Of a stretch of DNA of 64,000 bases, positions 34,776-43,552 are shown piece by piece; position 1 is the first letter of the stretch; each line of letters starts with the position of its first letter. Source of the stretch: Hamadaea sp013361475 (lineage in GTDB: Bacteria; Actinomycetota; Actinomycetes; Mycobacteriales; Micromonosporaceae); assembly GCF_040654195.1 (NCBI RefSeq), contig NZ_JBFAHM010000022.1:23526-87525 (forward strand). The letters run 5' to 3'. Made by a program: the position numbers and the translations under genes. The notes beneath the pieces were generated by a model. That model saw only the letters and a program-made list of their open reading frames with translations. It was not told the origin of the DNA and did not search any database.

Positions 34776-35804
34776 ATGTCGGAGAGCCCCGGACCCCACC
34801 GGCGACGGCGCCTCGGTGACCTGCCGGTGACGGCGATCGCCGAACTCGCCGGGGTCTCGGCGCCCACCGTGTCGAAAGTCCTCAACGGCCGACCTGGCGT
34901 CAGTGAGGAGACGCGCCGGCGGGTGGAAGTGCTTCTCCGGGACCACGGCTACCGCAAGGCGACACCCAACCAGCTGACCCGTCGCATCGAGGTCGTGTTC
35001 CACGGCATGCTGAGCTCCATCGCGATGGAGATCATGCGCGGAGTCGAGGAGGTCGCCGCCGTTCACGACATGACCTTCGGATACCTCGACGTGTTCCGGC
35101 GAAACAAGACCGAACCACTGTGGGTGGACACGCTGCTGCGTCGCCGGCCCGCCGCGGTGATCGCCGTGTCCTCGGCCGTCACTCGGCAGCACCGCGAAAC
35201 GCTGGTGGAGGGCGGCATCCCACTGGTCGCGCTCGACCCCACCAGCGACCTGCACAGCACGCCGTCCATCGGTGCGACGAACTGGAGCGGCGCGCTCAAT
35301 GCCACGCGGCACCTGCTCGACCTCGGGCACCGGCGGATCGGGGTGCTCTCCGGGCCGGTCAAGGACCTGTCTTCCCGGGCCCGCCTGGACGGGTTCCGGG
35401 CCGCCATGGACGCCGCGGGCATACCGTTCGACGAACACTTCTTGCGCAGCGGGCTGTTCACCTTCGAGCAGGGCCGAGACCTCGCGCTCGAACTGCTGCG
35501 CCTGCCCGAGCCGCCCACTGCGGTCGTCTGCGGCGACGATCTGCAGGCGCTGGGCGTCTACGAGGCGGCCCGCATCGTCGGGCTGCGTATCCCCGACGAC
35601 CTCAGCGTGGTCGGCTTCGACGATGTGGAGCAGGCCGCCTGGTGCGCGCCCCCGTTGACCACGGTGCGCCAGCCGTTCGCGGAGATGGGCGCCGCCGCCG
35701 CGAAATGCGCCATCGCCCTCGTCGCCGGCCAGACGCCGAGCCGCACTCGCGTAGAACTCGCCACGACATTGATGGTGCGGGGCAGCACCGCGCCGCCGGC
35801 CTGA
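34776..35804 (+). CDS. LacI family transcriptional regulator
   Basis: A 342-residue regulator. After a basic N-terminus (HRRRRLGDLP) comes the helix-turn-helix VTAIAELAGVSAPTVSKVLNGRPGVSEETRRRV, then a periplasmic-binding-protein-like sugar domain (NATRHLLDLGHRRIGVLSGP, PTAVVCGDDLQALGVYEAARIVGLRIPDDLSVVGFDDVE, LTTVRQPFAEMG). ATG 34776 begins MSESPGP. It is divergent from the arabinoxylanase, so xylan-derived sugars are the likely inducers, in the manner of Streptomyces BxlR. The exact ligand is inference. Confidence 0.92.
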   Translation: MSESPGPHRRRRLGDLPVTAIAELAGVSAPTVSKVLNGRPGVSEETRRRVEVLLRDHGYRKATPNQLTRRIEVVFHGMLSSIAMEIMRGVEEVAAVHDMTFGYLDVFRRNKTEPLWVDTLLRRRPAAVIAVSSAVTRQHRETLVEGGIPLVALDPTSDLHSTPSIGATNWSGALNATRHLLDLGHRRIGVLSGPVKDLSSRARLDGFRAAMDAAGIPFDEHFLRSGLFTFEQGRDLALELLRLPEPPTAVVCGDDLQALGVYEAARIVGLRIPDDLSVVGFDDVEQAAWCAPPLTTVRQPFAEMGAAAAKCAIALVAGQTPSRTRVELATTLMVRGSTAPPA

Positions 35805-35867
35805 CGACCCACGGACCCCACCGGCCAAGCTGTCGATCACCGGGTACACCTCAACCAGTCCCTCCGG

Positions 35868-37013
35868 TCATCGCCCGTCGGCGACGAGTCGGTGCCCCGC
35901 CCGTGCGGGCCGCACATGAGGCCCACTGCCGACTGTCTCGGGCCGGAAGGCGAGCGCCGCGATCGCGCCCTCGTCGACGTCCACGCCAAGGCCGGGCGAG
36001 TCGCCGAGGATGAAGGCACCATCCTCGATGGAGATGTCGATCGACAAACCGGTCGGTGGCTGAAGATCTTGCAGCTCGCTACCGAGGTGATTGGGGACCG
36101 ACGCGGCCGCGTGCACGAGTCCGACGGGAGTGGTGCCGATCGGACTGACCGGAAGGTCGTGGGCGTGCGCCAGGGCGGCGACCCGTAGGAAATGGGTCAC
36201 CCCCCAGACCGCGGCGGTCTGGACGACGTCCAGCGCCGACGCCGCGAGCAGTGGCCGGAATTGCTCCAGACCGGTCAGATTCTCCCCGCTGGCCACCGCC
36301 GCCCTGATGCCACGGCCCACGATCGCGAGCCCGTCGGCGTCCCAGCGGCGTACCGGCTCCTCGACCCAGATGAGATCGACGTGGCTTTCCAGCTCAGCGA
36401 CGTGCCGTACCGCCTGCTTGCGATTCCATGACTCGTTGGCGTCGAGCATCAACCCCGGCCGGGCGCCGCCGCCCGCCCCGGCGAGGACCTCTCGGACCAG
36501 AAGCAGCCGGTCACGGTCGCGCTCGACGTCCAGGCCGCCCTTCAGCTTCGCCGAACGCAGGCCTCGGTCGGCATAGGCCTGATACGCCGTCACGAGGTCG
36601 TCGTCGGTCAGTCCGATGTCGAGGCCGGACGCGTACGCCGGAACACGACGATCGCGACCGCCGAGGAGCCGCCACAGTGGCTCGCCGGCCGCCTTCGCCT
36701 TGATGTCCCACAGTGCGGTGTCGATCGCCCCGATCGTGCCGAAGATCGTTCCGGCGTGGCCGGCTTTGAAGGTCTGGCGCAGCATGCGGTCGTAGAGCGC
36801 GGTCACCGCGCGAGGGTCTTCACCGTCGATCGCGGCGAAGATCGTGTCGACGGCGGTGTGGGGGCCGAGCCCGACACCCGAGAGACCCTCATCGGTGTCG
36901 ATGACGATGATCGGCACCGTCGTGCGGCCGTTGTCGAACACGCCGTTGGCGTCGCCGACGGGGCGGCCCCAGTCCTGGATCGTGAACATCGTGCGGTATC
37001 CAGTGATGCGCAT
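35868..37013 (-). CDS. Mandelate racemase/enolase superfamily enzyme (acid sugar dehydratase-like)
   Basis: A 381-residue enzyme with the barrel motifs of the superfamily: SAKLKGG (KxK), metal ligands in LMLDANESW, WVEEPVRRW and AVASGENLTG, and an Asp in DVVQTAAVWG. The place where mandelate-racemase members carry the catalytic histidine reads LPVSPIGTTPVG, with isoleucine instead of His, so the usual His-Asp dyad looks incomplete. It is the last gene of the sugar ABC operon (1-nt gap), suggesting it acts on an imported sugar acid or lactone. The reaction cannot be assigned confidently. Confidence 0.8.
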   Translation of the reverse strand: MRITGYRTMFTIQDWGRPVGDANGVFDNGRTTVPIIVIDTDEGLSGVGLGPHTAVDTIFAAIDGEDPRAVTALYDRMLRQTFKAGHAGTIFGTIGAIDTALWDIKAKAAGEPLWRLLGGRDRRVPAYASGLDIGLTDDDLVTAYQAYADRGLRSAKLKGGLDVERDRDRLLLVREVLAGAGGGARPGLMLDANESWNRKQAVRHVAELESHVDLIWVEEPVRRWDADGLAIVGRGIRAAVASGENLTGLEQFRPLLAASALDVVQTAAVWGVTHFLRVAALAHAHDLPVSPIGTTPVGLVHAAASVPNHLGSELQDLQPPTGLSIDISIEDGAFILGDSPGLGVDVDEGAIAALAFRPETVGSGPHVRPARAGHRLVADGR

Positions 37014-37014
37014 G

Positions 37015-37842
37015 TCAGCCCTTCGTGGCGCCGGCGGTGACGGCCTCGGTGATCTGGCGCTGGAACACCAGGTAGACGACCAGGATGGGAATCGCCGCGA
37101 TGAGGACGCCCGCGGCGAACGTGGGGATGTCGTCGGAGTACTGACCGCGCAGGGACGTGATGCCGACCATGAGCGTCCGGTGCTGGGACGACGGCATCAG
37201 CAGCAACGCGATCAGCACGTCGTTCCAGCAGAACAACGCGTCGAGTACGCCCACCGACAGCAGCGCCGGTGCTCCCAGCGGAAGCATGATGCGCCGGTAG
37301 ACCCCGTAGATGCTGCTGCCGTCGATCCGGGCGGCGTCCACGATGTCGGCGGGTATCCCGGTGTAGTAGCTGGTCATCAGGTAGATCGTGAAGGGCAGGA
37401 ACTGCGCGACGTAGGCGAGGATCAGCCCCGGATACGTGTCGATCAGCCCGATGCCGGTCATGGTCCGGGCGAGCGGAACCATGATGACCTGGAACGGGAT
37501 GAACAGGGCGGCGAGGCAGCCCAGGAAGAACCATCGCGAGCCACGGAACGGCAGATGACTCAGGGCGAACCCGGCCATCGATCCGAGCAGGAGCAGCAGA
37601 GCCACGGCGCAGACGACGGCGATGAGCGAGTTGACGAAGTACTGCGAGATGTCGGCGTTGACCCAAGCCTCCGACAGGTTGCTCCAGTGCGCGGTTCGAG
37701 TCGGCGCGAACCGGTCGAGGATGTAGTCGTGACGGGTCTTCAAGGCGACGTTGGTCGTGAAGAGGAGCGGATAGACGGTCGCCAGCGCAAGGGCGGCCAT
37801 CGGCACCGCTGCGAGCCAACGGGTGCTGGGCGAAGCCCGCAT
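37015..37842 (-). CDS. Carbohydrate ABC transporter permease (MalG-like)
   Basis: A 275-residue permease from ATG 37842, whose ATG overlaps the upstream permease stop (TGATG). Six helices, with the EAA loop as AARIDGSSIYGVYRRIMLPLGAPAL and the typical start VYPLLFTTNVALKTRHDY. With the second permease and lipoprotein it forms a CUT1-type sugar importer. No ATPase is encoded here; such systems usually borrow a shared MsiK-type ATPase, which is inference in this case. Confidence 0.93.
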   Translation of the reverse strand: MRASPSTRWLAAVPMAALALATVYPLLFTTNVALKTRHDYILDRFAPTRTAHWSNLSEAWVNADISQYFVNSLIAVVCAVALLLLLGSMAGFALSHLPFRGSRWFFLGCLAALFIPFQVIMVPLARTMTGIGLIDTYPGLILAYVAQFLPFTIYLMTSYYTGIPADIVDAARIDGSSIYGVYRRIMLPLGAPALLSVGVLDALFCWNDVLIALLLMPSSQHRTLMVGITSLRGQYSDDIPTFAAGVLIAAIPILVVYLVFQRQITEAVTAGATKG

Positions 37843-38780
37843 CAATCCTCCCTCGTGGCTTTGCGAAGCAGGCCGATCTGGGCGAGGCCGACCACGAGCA
37901 TCACCAGGAACAGCACGGTGGATGCGGCTGAAGCCAGCGCGGGACGGTTCATCTGGCCCTGCTGGATCCAGATGTAGTACTCCGGCAGGTACGTCGCGCC
38001 TCCGGGGCCACCGCTGGTCATGACGTAGAGCAGACCGAACATCGAGGTCAGCATGCCGATCATGGTGGTCACGAAGACGAACTGAATCGTGCGCGACAGG
38101 CCCGGCACGATCACGTGCCAGATCAGCTGACGCAGCGACGCGCCATCGGTTCTCGCGGCGTCCATCAACGTGGGATCCAGGGTGGCGAATCCGGACAGGA
38201 ACACCACCAACCCCATGCCGAAGGTCGCCCAGATGTGCACCGCCGCCACGGTGACCATGGCGACTGCCGGGTCCCCGAGCCAATCCACCGAGCCGAGTCC
38301 CACGGCCTCCAGCGCGGCGTTGAGCGGCCCGTCGTACGCCAGCAGCAGCGTGAAGATGGACCCGACGATCACCGGCGACAGCACGGCGGGAAAGAAGTAG
38401 ACGGTCCGGAACAGCCGTGCCCCGGGCACACGTAGATAGATGAAGGTCGCGAGCAGGCCGGGAATCGCCACCGCGATCGGCAGTAACAGCACCAGCAGCC
38501 CGACATTGCGCAACGCGATCCGGAAGACCGGATCGTGCAGCAGCTCGGCGTAGTTGTCCAGACCGACCGCTGTCCCGTCGCGTTCACCGTCCCCGGTGAA
38601 CGAGAAGTTCACGCCGAGCAGCAGCGGCCACAGTCGAAGGCCGACGATGACCAGGACTGCCGGTGCGATCAGAACATAGGGCGCGAGCCGCTCCGGGCGT
38701 ACGCGCCGCCGGCGGTTCGCCGAGGGGAGGCTGTTGGCCCGCCCGCTTTCCGAGCGGGCCAACAGCGGCGAGGTCGTCAT
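37842..38780 (-). CDS. Carbohydrate ABC transporter permease (MalF-like)
   Basis: A 312-residue permease with about six helices (APYVLIAPAVLVIVGLRLWPLLLG, VYFFPAVLSPVIVGSIFTLLL, WATFGMGLVVFLSGFATLDPTLMDAARTDGA containing the EAA loop) and a charged N-terminus (RRRRVRPERL). It follows the lipoprotein gene by 9 nt and overlaps the next permease, as in CUT1 operons. Confidence 0.93.
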   Translation of the reverse strand: MTTSPLLARSESGRANSLPSANRRRRVRPERLAPYVLIAPAVLVIVGLRLWPLLLGVNFSFTGDGERDGTAVGLDNYAELLHDPVFRIALRNVGLLVLLLPIAVAIPGLLATFIYLRVPGARLFRTVYFFPAVLSPVIVGSIFTLLLAYDGPLNAALEAVGLGSVDWLGDPAVAMVTVAAVHIWATFGMGLVVFLSGFATLDPTLMDAARTDGASLRQLIWHVIVPGLSRTIQFVFVTTMIGMLTSMFGLLYVMTSGGPGGATYLPEYYIWIQQGQMNRPALASAASTVLFLVMLVVGLAQIGLLRKATRED

Positions 38781-38789
38781 CGAACGACC

Positions 38790-40058
38790 TCAGTTCGCCT
38801 TGTCGGCTGCCGCGAGCTGCGTGACCGCGGCGTCGACGCTGATCGAGCCCGCGAGGAGCTGCTGCGAAAGCCGTCCCAGGAGATCCAGTGTCTTGGCGGA
38901 CAGAGCCACGTGCAGCGCCGGCTTGCCGGACTTGATGGCTGCGACGATCTCGGCGGCGGCGGGTCCGCTGGCGGAGGTGTCGATGGTCGTGTCCGACACG
39001 ATGGCCCCTGCTCCGGTGTAGAAGGCTCGAAGCGCCTCCGTCGAGGTCAGGGAGCGGACCAGGTCAGCGGCGAGCGCCGGGTCCTTCGTCCACTTCGCCA
39101 CCCCGTAGCCGATGCCGCCGTCGTACGCGAGGCTGGGTACCGCGCCCGGGGTGACCACCGGAGCCGGCATCACGCCGACGTTCTCCGGCTTGAGGAATTC
39201 GCCGAAGTCCTTCCAGTGCCCGATGTCGGACATCAGGCCGATGACGGTGGCCGCCTTGCCGGACTCGAACAGCGCGAACGAGTCGTTGAACATCGCGGTG
39301 GAGTTCGGGCCACTGGTGTTCAGACCAGCGTCCTCGGCCTGCTTCCAAAGCTGGAAGATGCGCTTCACGTTCGGCGACTGCCAGTCTCGTCTACCGGCGA
39401 TCCAGTCGTCGTACTCCTTGGTGGTCAGGATCCCCGAGCCGAGCCCCGACAGGAAGAACTGGATGCCGTAGCCCTCCTTGTTGCCGAGGCTGAGACAACG
39501 CGCTCCGGTCGCCTTCTTGACGGCCGCGCATCCGGCGACGAAGTCGTCCCAGGTGGCCGCCGGATGCTCGGCGTCGAGCCCGGCCTTGGCGTACAGGGCC
39601 TTGTTGTAGTAGATCGGATGTCCCTGCAGCGTGACCGGCGCCGCCAGGGTCTTGTCGTCCTTGCGGAAGGCGTCCCAGCCGGCCAGCCGCTGCTTGTCCG
39701 GTGCGATGTACTGGTCGAGCGGCAGCAGGGAGTCGGCGCGATCTCGGATCTGGCCGCCGCCGTTGAACAAGACGACGTCCGGACCCTTGCCGGCTTGGAC
39801 GGCCGCACCGAGCAAGGTGTAGTACTGGTCGAACGGCTGCGCGACGAACTCCACGGTCACGCCAGGGTGTTTCTTGGCGAAGTCGGCCTTCGCCTGTTGC
39901 ACGTAACCGGCGGCGGCCTTGTCGCCGGACTTCCAGTCCCAGACCACGAGCTTGCCGCTCGTCTGCCCGGTGGAAGAACCTGTTCCCGACGCACTACCGC
40001 AGCCTGCGATGACCAACAGCGCTGTCAGCAGCGCGGGCCACACTGCTCGCTGACTCAT
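38790..40058 (-). CDS. Carbohydrate ABC transporter substrate-binding lipoprotein
   Basis: The start is ATG 40058 (MSQRAVWPALLTALLVIAGC, GGGGAG upstream), because the promoter at 40111-40139 lies inside any longer frame. The lipobox LVIAGC places lipid-modified Cys20. The 422-residue protein has the binding-protein pattern LVVWDWKSGDKAAAGYV, ADFAKKHPGVTVEFVAQPF, and GHPIYYNKALYAKAGLD. It should capture an oligosaccharide outside the membrane for the two permeases. First gene of a four-gene operon (lipoprotein, two permeases, enolase-superfamily enzyme). Confidence 0.93.
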   Translation of the reverse strand: MSQRAVWPALLTALLVIAGCGSASGTGSSTGQTSGKLVVWDWKSGDKAAAGYVQQAKADFAKKHPGVTVEFVAQPFDQYYTLLGAAVQAGKGPDVVLFNGGGQIRDRADSLLPLDQYIAPDKQRLAGWDAFRKDDKTLAAPVTLQGHPIYYNKALYAKAGLDAEHPAATWDDFVAGCAAVKKATGARCLSLGNKEGYGIQFFLSGLGSGILTTKEYDDWIAGRRDWQSPNVKRIFQLWKQAEDAGLNTSGPNSTAMFNDSFALFESGKAATVIGLMSDIGHWKDFGEFLKPENVGVMPAPVVTPGAVPSLAYDGGIGYGVAKWTKDPALAADLVRSLTSTEALRAFYTGAGAIVSDTTIDTSASGPAAAEIVAAIKSGKPALHVALSAKTLDLLGRLSQQLLAGSISVDAAVTQLAAADKAN

Positions 40059-40110
40059 GGCTCCCCACTCTCGGATAGACCGCCATCGCGGCCCCATAGA
40101 TGGATGCCCA

Positions 40111-40139
40111 AACGTAAGTCGTATGATGTATGATGTCAA
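40111..40139 (-). promoter_or_regulatory. Promoter/operator of the sugar ABC operon
   Basis: On the minus strand TTGACA (40139-40134) is spaced 17 nt from TACGTT (40116-40111). The spacer carries two CATAC motifs 7 bp apart. 26 of 30 bases match the promoter at 41013-41041, which faces the other way across the GntR gene. The repeated motif inside both promoters is the likely binding site of that regulator. Confidence 0.75.
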
Positions 40140-40205
40140 CTCGCGAGAGCGAGTAGACTACCGACGACTTTGGGCACGGCTCGAAGCGCCGGACCGGAGG
40201 AGAGC

Positions 40206-40973
40206 ATGGGGACAGTGCGACCGACCGCCAGCACACCACAGCCGCCGACCTGGGTGCAACGGCCCGCCAACCTCGCTCACGCGCTGGCGGCCGAGCTCGT
40301 GGAACGCATCGTCCAGGGCCGCCACCCCTCGGGCTCACCGCTGCCCCCCGAGCCCGCCCTGTGCGAGGCGTTCGGCGTCAGCCGCACGGTCGTCCGTGAA
40401 GCCGTCAAGATGCTGCAGGAGAAAGGGCTGGTTCAGGTCCGCCAGGGCGCCGGCACCGTCATCACCGCGCAGACCAGCTGGAACATGCTCGACGAGCTGG
40501 TGCTGGCCGCGACGATCGCGGTCGACGACACCTTGGCGATCCTTGACGACGTCGTGGTGACCCGCCGCCTCCTGGAGTCGGACATGGCCCATGTGGCGGC
40601 CAAGCTAGCGGACGCCGACGCGGTCGAGCGGCTGCGCGTCCTCGTGGATCAGATGGACGAACTCGTCGACGACCCCGTCGCCTACGCCGACTACGATCGC
40701 GCGTTCCACGACGTGGTCATGCAGACGTCGGGCAACCGGATCGCCCGCGCGGTCGTGCGGTCACTGGAGAGCCAGGTCATCAACACCGCCCGCTACACCG
40801 GCCGGACCGCACGCGAGCTGTGTGTGGCGTCGAATCAAGGGCATCGCCGCATCTACGAACGCATCGCCGCGCATGACCCGGCCGGAGCCGCCGATGCGGT
40901 CTTCCGGCACATCACCGAAGCGTGGCTGGTCCGCCGGGCGGCGTCTGGCGACCCCGTGCGCATCCAGCGCTAG
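40206..40973 (+). CDS. GntR family (FadR/FCD subfamily) regulator of the locus
   Basis: ATG 40206 follows GGAGGAG. The 255-residue protein has the winged helix (LVERIVQGRHPSGSPLPPEPALCEAFGVSRTVVREAVKMLQEKGLVQVRQGAGT) and an FCD ligand domain with metal-binding histidines and acids (DYDRAFHDVV, NQGHRRIYERI, FRHITEAW). It is encoded between two outward-facing promoters that contain the same repeated operator-like motif, so it probably controls both the importer operon and the beta-helix/GH2/GH43 operon. The effector may be a sugar acid, as is common for FCD proteins. Confidence 0.92.
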   Translation: MGTVRPTASTPQPPTWVQRPANLAHALAAELVERIVQGRHPSGSPLPPEPALCEAFGVSRTVVREAVKMLQEKGLVQVRQGAGTVITAQTSWNMLDELVLAATIAVDDTLAILDDVVVTRRLLESDMAHVAAKLADADAVERLRVLVDQMDELVDDPVAYADYDRAFHDVVMQTSGNRIARAVVRSLESQVINTARYTGRTARELCVASNQGHRRIYERIAAHDPAGAADAVFRHITEAWLVRRAASGDPVRIQR

Positions 40974-41012
40974 CCGCTTCCATCGGTAAAGATACCTTTT
41001 TACATCTTTGAA

Positions 41013-41041
41013 TTGACAGCATACGTCATACGACTTATGTT
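41013..41041 (+). promoter_or_regulatory. Promoter/operator of the rightward hydrolase operon
   Basis: TTGACA at 41013-41018 and TATGTT at 41036-41041 are spaced by 17 nt. The spacer contains CATACG-T-CATACG, nearly identical to the promoter at 40111-40139. An AT-rich inverted repeat (AAAGAT 40988-40993, ATCTTT 41004-41009) just upstream may act as an UP element or end the GntR transcript. Confidence 0.75.
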
Positions 41042-41124
41042 TTCGGGCATCGACGTGCCCGGGGTTCTGCCCGGCTCCTCGGGCGCGTCGCTTGACGCAC
41101 GCCCATGCGATCGAGGAGCTTCAG

Positions 41125-43512
41125 ATGTCCCTACCCGCACGCTCCATCGCCAGAATCCTCACCCTCTCCATGGCCACCGCGGCTGGAATCATCGCCGCAG
41201 TCGCCGGCGCCGCCCCGGCATCCGCCGCCGTCACCACCATCTACGTGGCTCCCTCCGGCTCGGGCAGCAGTTGCTCGTCGGCGCAGCCGTGTTCGCTGAC
41301 AGCCGCGCAAGCGGCGGTCAGATCGATGAACAGCGCCATGGCCGACGACATCGTCGTCCAGCTGGCCGACGGGGTATACCGGCTGACCACTCCCCTACGG
41401 TTCAGCGCGGCAGACTCGGGAACCAACGGCCACACCGTCAAATGGCAGGCCGCACCGTCAGCGCGCCCGGTGATCACCGGCGCGCGTGCCGTCACCGGAT
41501 GGACGTTGGCCGACTCCGGCCGCAACATCTGGCGCGCCAACGTCGGCGCCGGCATCGACAGCCGCCACCTCTATGTGAACGGCTCCGCCGCAGTGCGGGC
41601 GCGTACGACGCTCAACCGCTCCGACTTCACCGCCAACGGCAGCGGACTCGGCTTCAGCAGCAGCGCGCTGACCTACCTCAACAACCTGGCCAACAAGAGC
41701 CGCGTCGAGCTGGAAAGCATCGGATCGTTCACCGACCGATACGTGCCCGTGCAGAACATCACCGGCAACTTCATCACGATGCAGCAACCGGCCTGGAACA
41801 ACAACAACTTCGGCTACGACACCTTCTGGAGCCCGTTCCGCGCCGGACCGCTCTACATCGAGAACGCGTACGAGTTCCTCGACACGGCCGGCGAGTGGTA
41901 CCTCGACCCCAGCGCCGGCACCCTCTCCTACATCCCACGGCCCGGCGAGACCATGAGCAGTGCAAACGTCGAGCTGCCGACCTTGGACTCGCTGATCCAG
42001 GTGAGCGGCGCCTACGACGCGCCGGCCCACCACCTCGCCTTCTCGGGCATCACCTTCACCGGCACGAGCTGGCTGGGGGCCAGCAGCAACCAGGGGTATG
42101 CCGACCAGCAGACCGGCTCTTACATCGCCGGGAACTGGGCCTGGCCGGGCTTCGGATCCTGCACATCAGGTTGTACGCAGTTCGAGGCGACCCGGCCGGC
42201 CTGGCGGCAGATGCCGGCAGCGGTGCAGGTGTCCGCGGCCAACAACATCACCTTCAGCCAGGACCAGTTCGTCAACCTGGGGCAGACCGCCCTCGGCATC
42301 GGCAACGACCCCAACGCGCATGCCAGTGGGGTCGGTCTCGGAGCGGCTTCGATCTCGGTCACCCGATCGACCTTCGCCGGTGGCGCGGCTGGTGGCGTCG
42401 TCGCCGGCGGGGTCCAGGCCAACGCCCACCACCCGAGCGACTCACGCATGATCAACCGCGACCTCACCTTCAGCAACAACGTCGTGCACGACATGGGGCT
42501 GGACTACCGCGGCATCTCCTCGTTCCTGCCCACCTACGTCACCAACGCGACCATCACCCACAACGAGATCTACAACATGCCCTACTCCGGGCTGACCGTC
42601 GGCTACGGCTGGGGCGCCAACGACGCCGGGGGCAGCAACGACTACGCCAACCGCGGCCTGTACAACTACCAGCCCCGCTACAGCACCGCCACCACAGCGT
42701 CGAACTACCAGGTCACCGGCAACTACATTCACGACATCATGCAGTCGATGAACGACGGCGGCTGCATCTACACGTTGTCGGCGAATCCGAACGGAGTGAT
42801 CCGCGACAACTATTGCCTGCGTCTGCACGGCTACTTCGGGGTGTACTTCGACGAGGGCTCGCGCTATTTCACGGCCACCTCCAACGTCTTCTCCACCAAC
42901 GTCGGCTACCACTGGGCCACCATGAACTACTGCTGCAACAGCAACACCGGCACCGTCACGCTGACCAACAACTGGTATGACGGCGGCAGCACCAACCTCA
43001 CCGACCCCGGTCACGCCAACACCGTCTCCGGTAACGTCCAGGTCACCAACGGCGCCTGGCCGACCGCCGCTCGGACGGTCATGACCTCGGCCGGAGCCCA
43101 GTCCGACGGCGGCGGCAGTCAGCAGAACGTGATGATCGTCGGAACCGCGTCGTCCCGGTGCGTCGACGTGCCTGGTTCCTCCACGACCAACGGCACGCAG
43201 GTGACGTTGTGGGACTGCCATGGCGGGACCAACCAGCGCTGGACCTACACCTCGGGCAAGCAGCTGACGGTCTACGGCACCAAGTGCCTCGATGCCAACG
43301 GGCAAGGGACCGCCGACGGCACCGCGGTCATCATCTGGGACTGCAACGGGCAGACCAATCAGCAGTGGAACGTCAACGCCGACGGCACGATCACCGGCGT
43401 CCAATCGGGCAAGTGCCTTGACGCCAGCGCAAACGCCACCGCCAACGGCACGAAGATCCAGCTGTGGTCGTGCACCGGCGGCAGCAACCAGAAGTGGGCT
43501 CTGCGGAGCTGA
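41125..43512 (+). CDS. Secreted right-handed beta-helix glycoside hydrolase (GH141-like) with ricin lectin domain
   Basis: ATG 41125 lies 6 nt after GAGGAG. The 795-residue protein has a signal peptide ending APASAAV. The N-terminal region (IYVAPSGSGSSC, LADGVYRLTTPLRFSAADSG, RPVITGARAVTGW) and repeated coil strands (ITFSQDQFVNLG, LTFSNNVVHDMGL, ATITHNEIYNMPYSGLTVGY) fit the parallel beta-helix of GH141 and related enzymes, which act on fucosylated pectin or xylan. A ricin trefoil ends the protein (about 672-795). First gene of a three-gene operon under the GntR-type promoter. The exact substrate is uncertain. Confidence 0.8.
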   Translation: MSLPARSIARILTLSMATAAGIIAAVAGAAPASAAVTTIYVAPSGSGSSCSSAQPCSLTAAQAAVRSMNSAMADDIVVQLADGVYRLTTPLRFSAADSGTNGHTVKWQAAPSARPVITGARAVTGWTLADSGRNIWRANVGAGIDSRHLYVNGSAAVRARTTLNRSDFTANGSGLGFSSSALTYLNNLANKSRVELESIGSFTDRYVPVQNITGNFITMQQPAWNNNNFGYDTFWSPFRAGPLYIENAYEFLDTAGEWYLDPSAGTLSYIPRPGETMSSANVELPTLDSLIQVSGAYDAPAHHLAFSGITFTGTSWLGASSNQGYADQQTGSYIAGNWAWPGFGSCTSGCTQFEATRPAWRQMPAAVQVSAANNITFSQDQFVNLGQTALGIGNDPNAHASGVGLGAASISVTRSTFAGGAAGGVVAGGVQANAHHPSDSRMINRDLTFSNNVVHDMGLDYRGISSFLPTYVTNATITHNEIYNMPYSGLTVGYGWGANDAGGSNDYANRGLYNYQPRYSTATTASNYQVTGNYIHDIMQSMNDGGCIYTLSANPNGVIRDNYCLRLHGYFGVYFDEGSRYFTATSNVFSTNVGYHWATMNYCCNSNTGTVTLTNNWYDGGSTNLTDPGHANTVSGNVQVTNGAWPTAARTVMTSAGAQSDGGGSQQNVMIVGTASSRCVDVPGSSTTNGTQVTLWDCHGGTNQRWTYTSGKQLTVYGTKCLDANGQGTADGTAVIIWDCNGQTNQQWNVNADGTITGVQSGKCLDASANATANGTKIQLWSCTGGSNQKWALRS

Positions 43513-43552
43513 GCACCCCCGTTCCTCGCGATCCACTCCATTGGGAGACACC

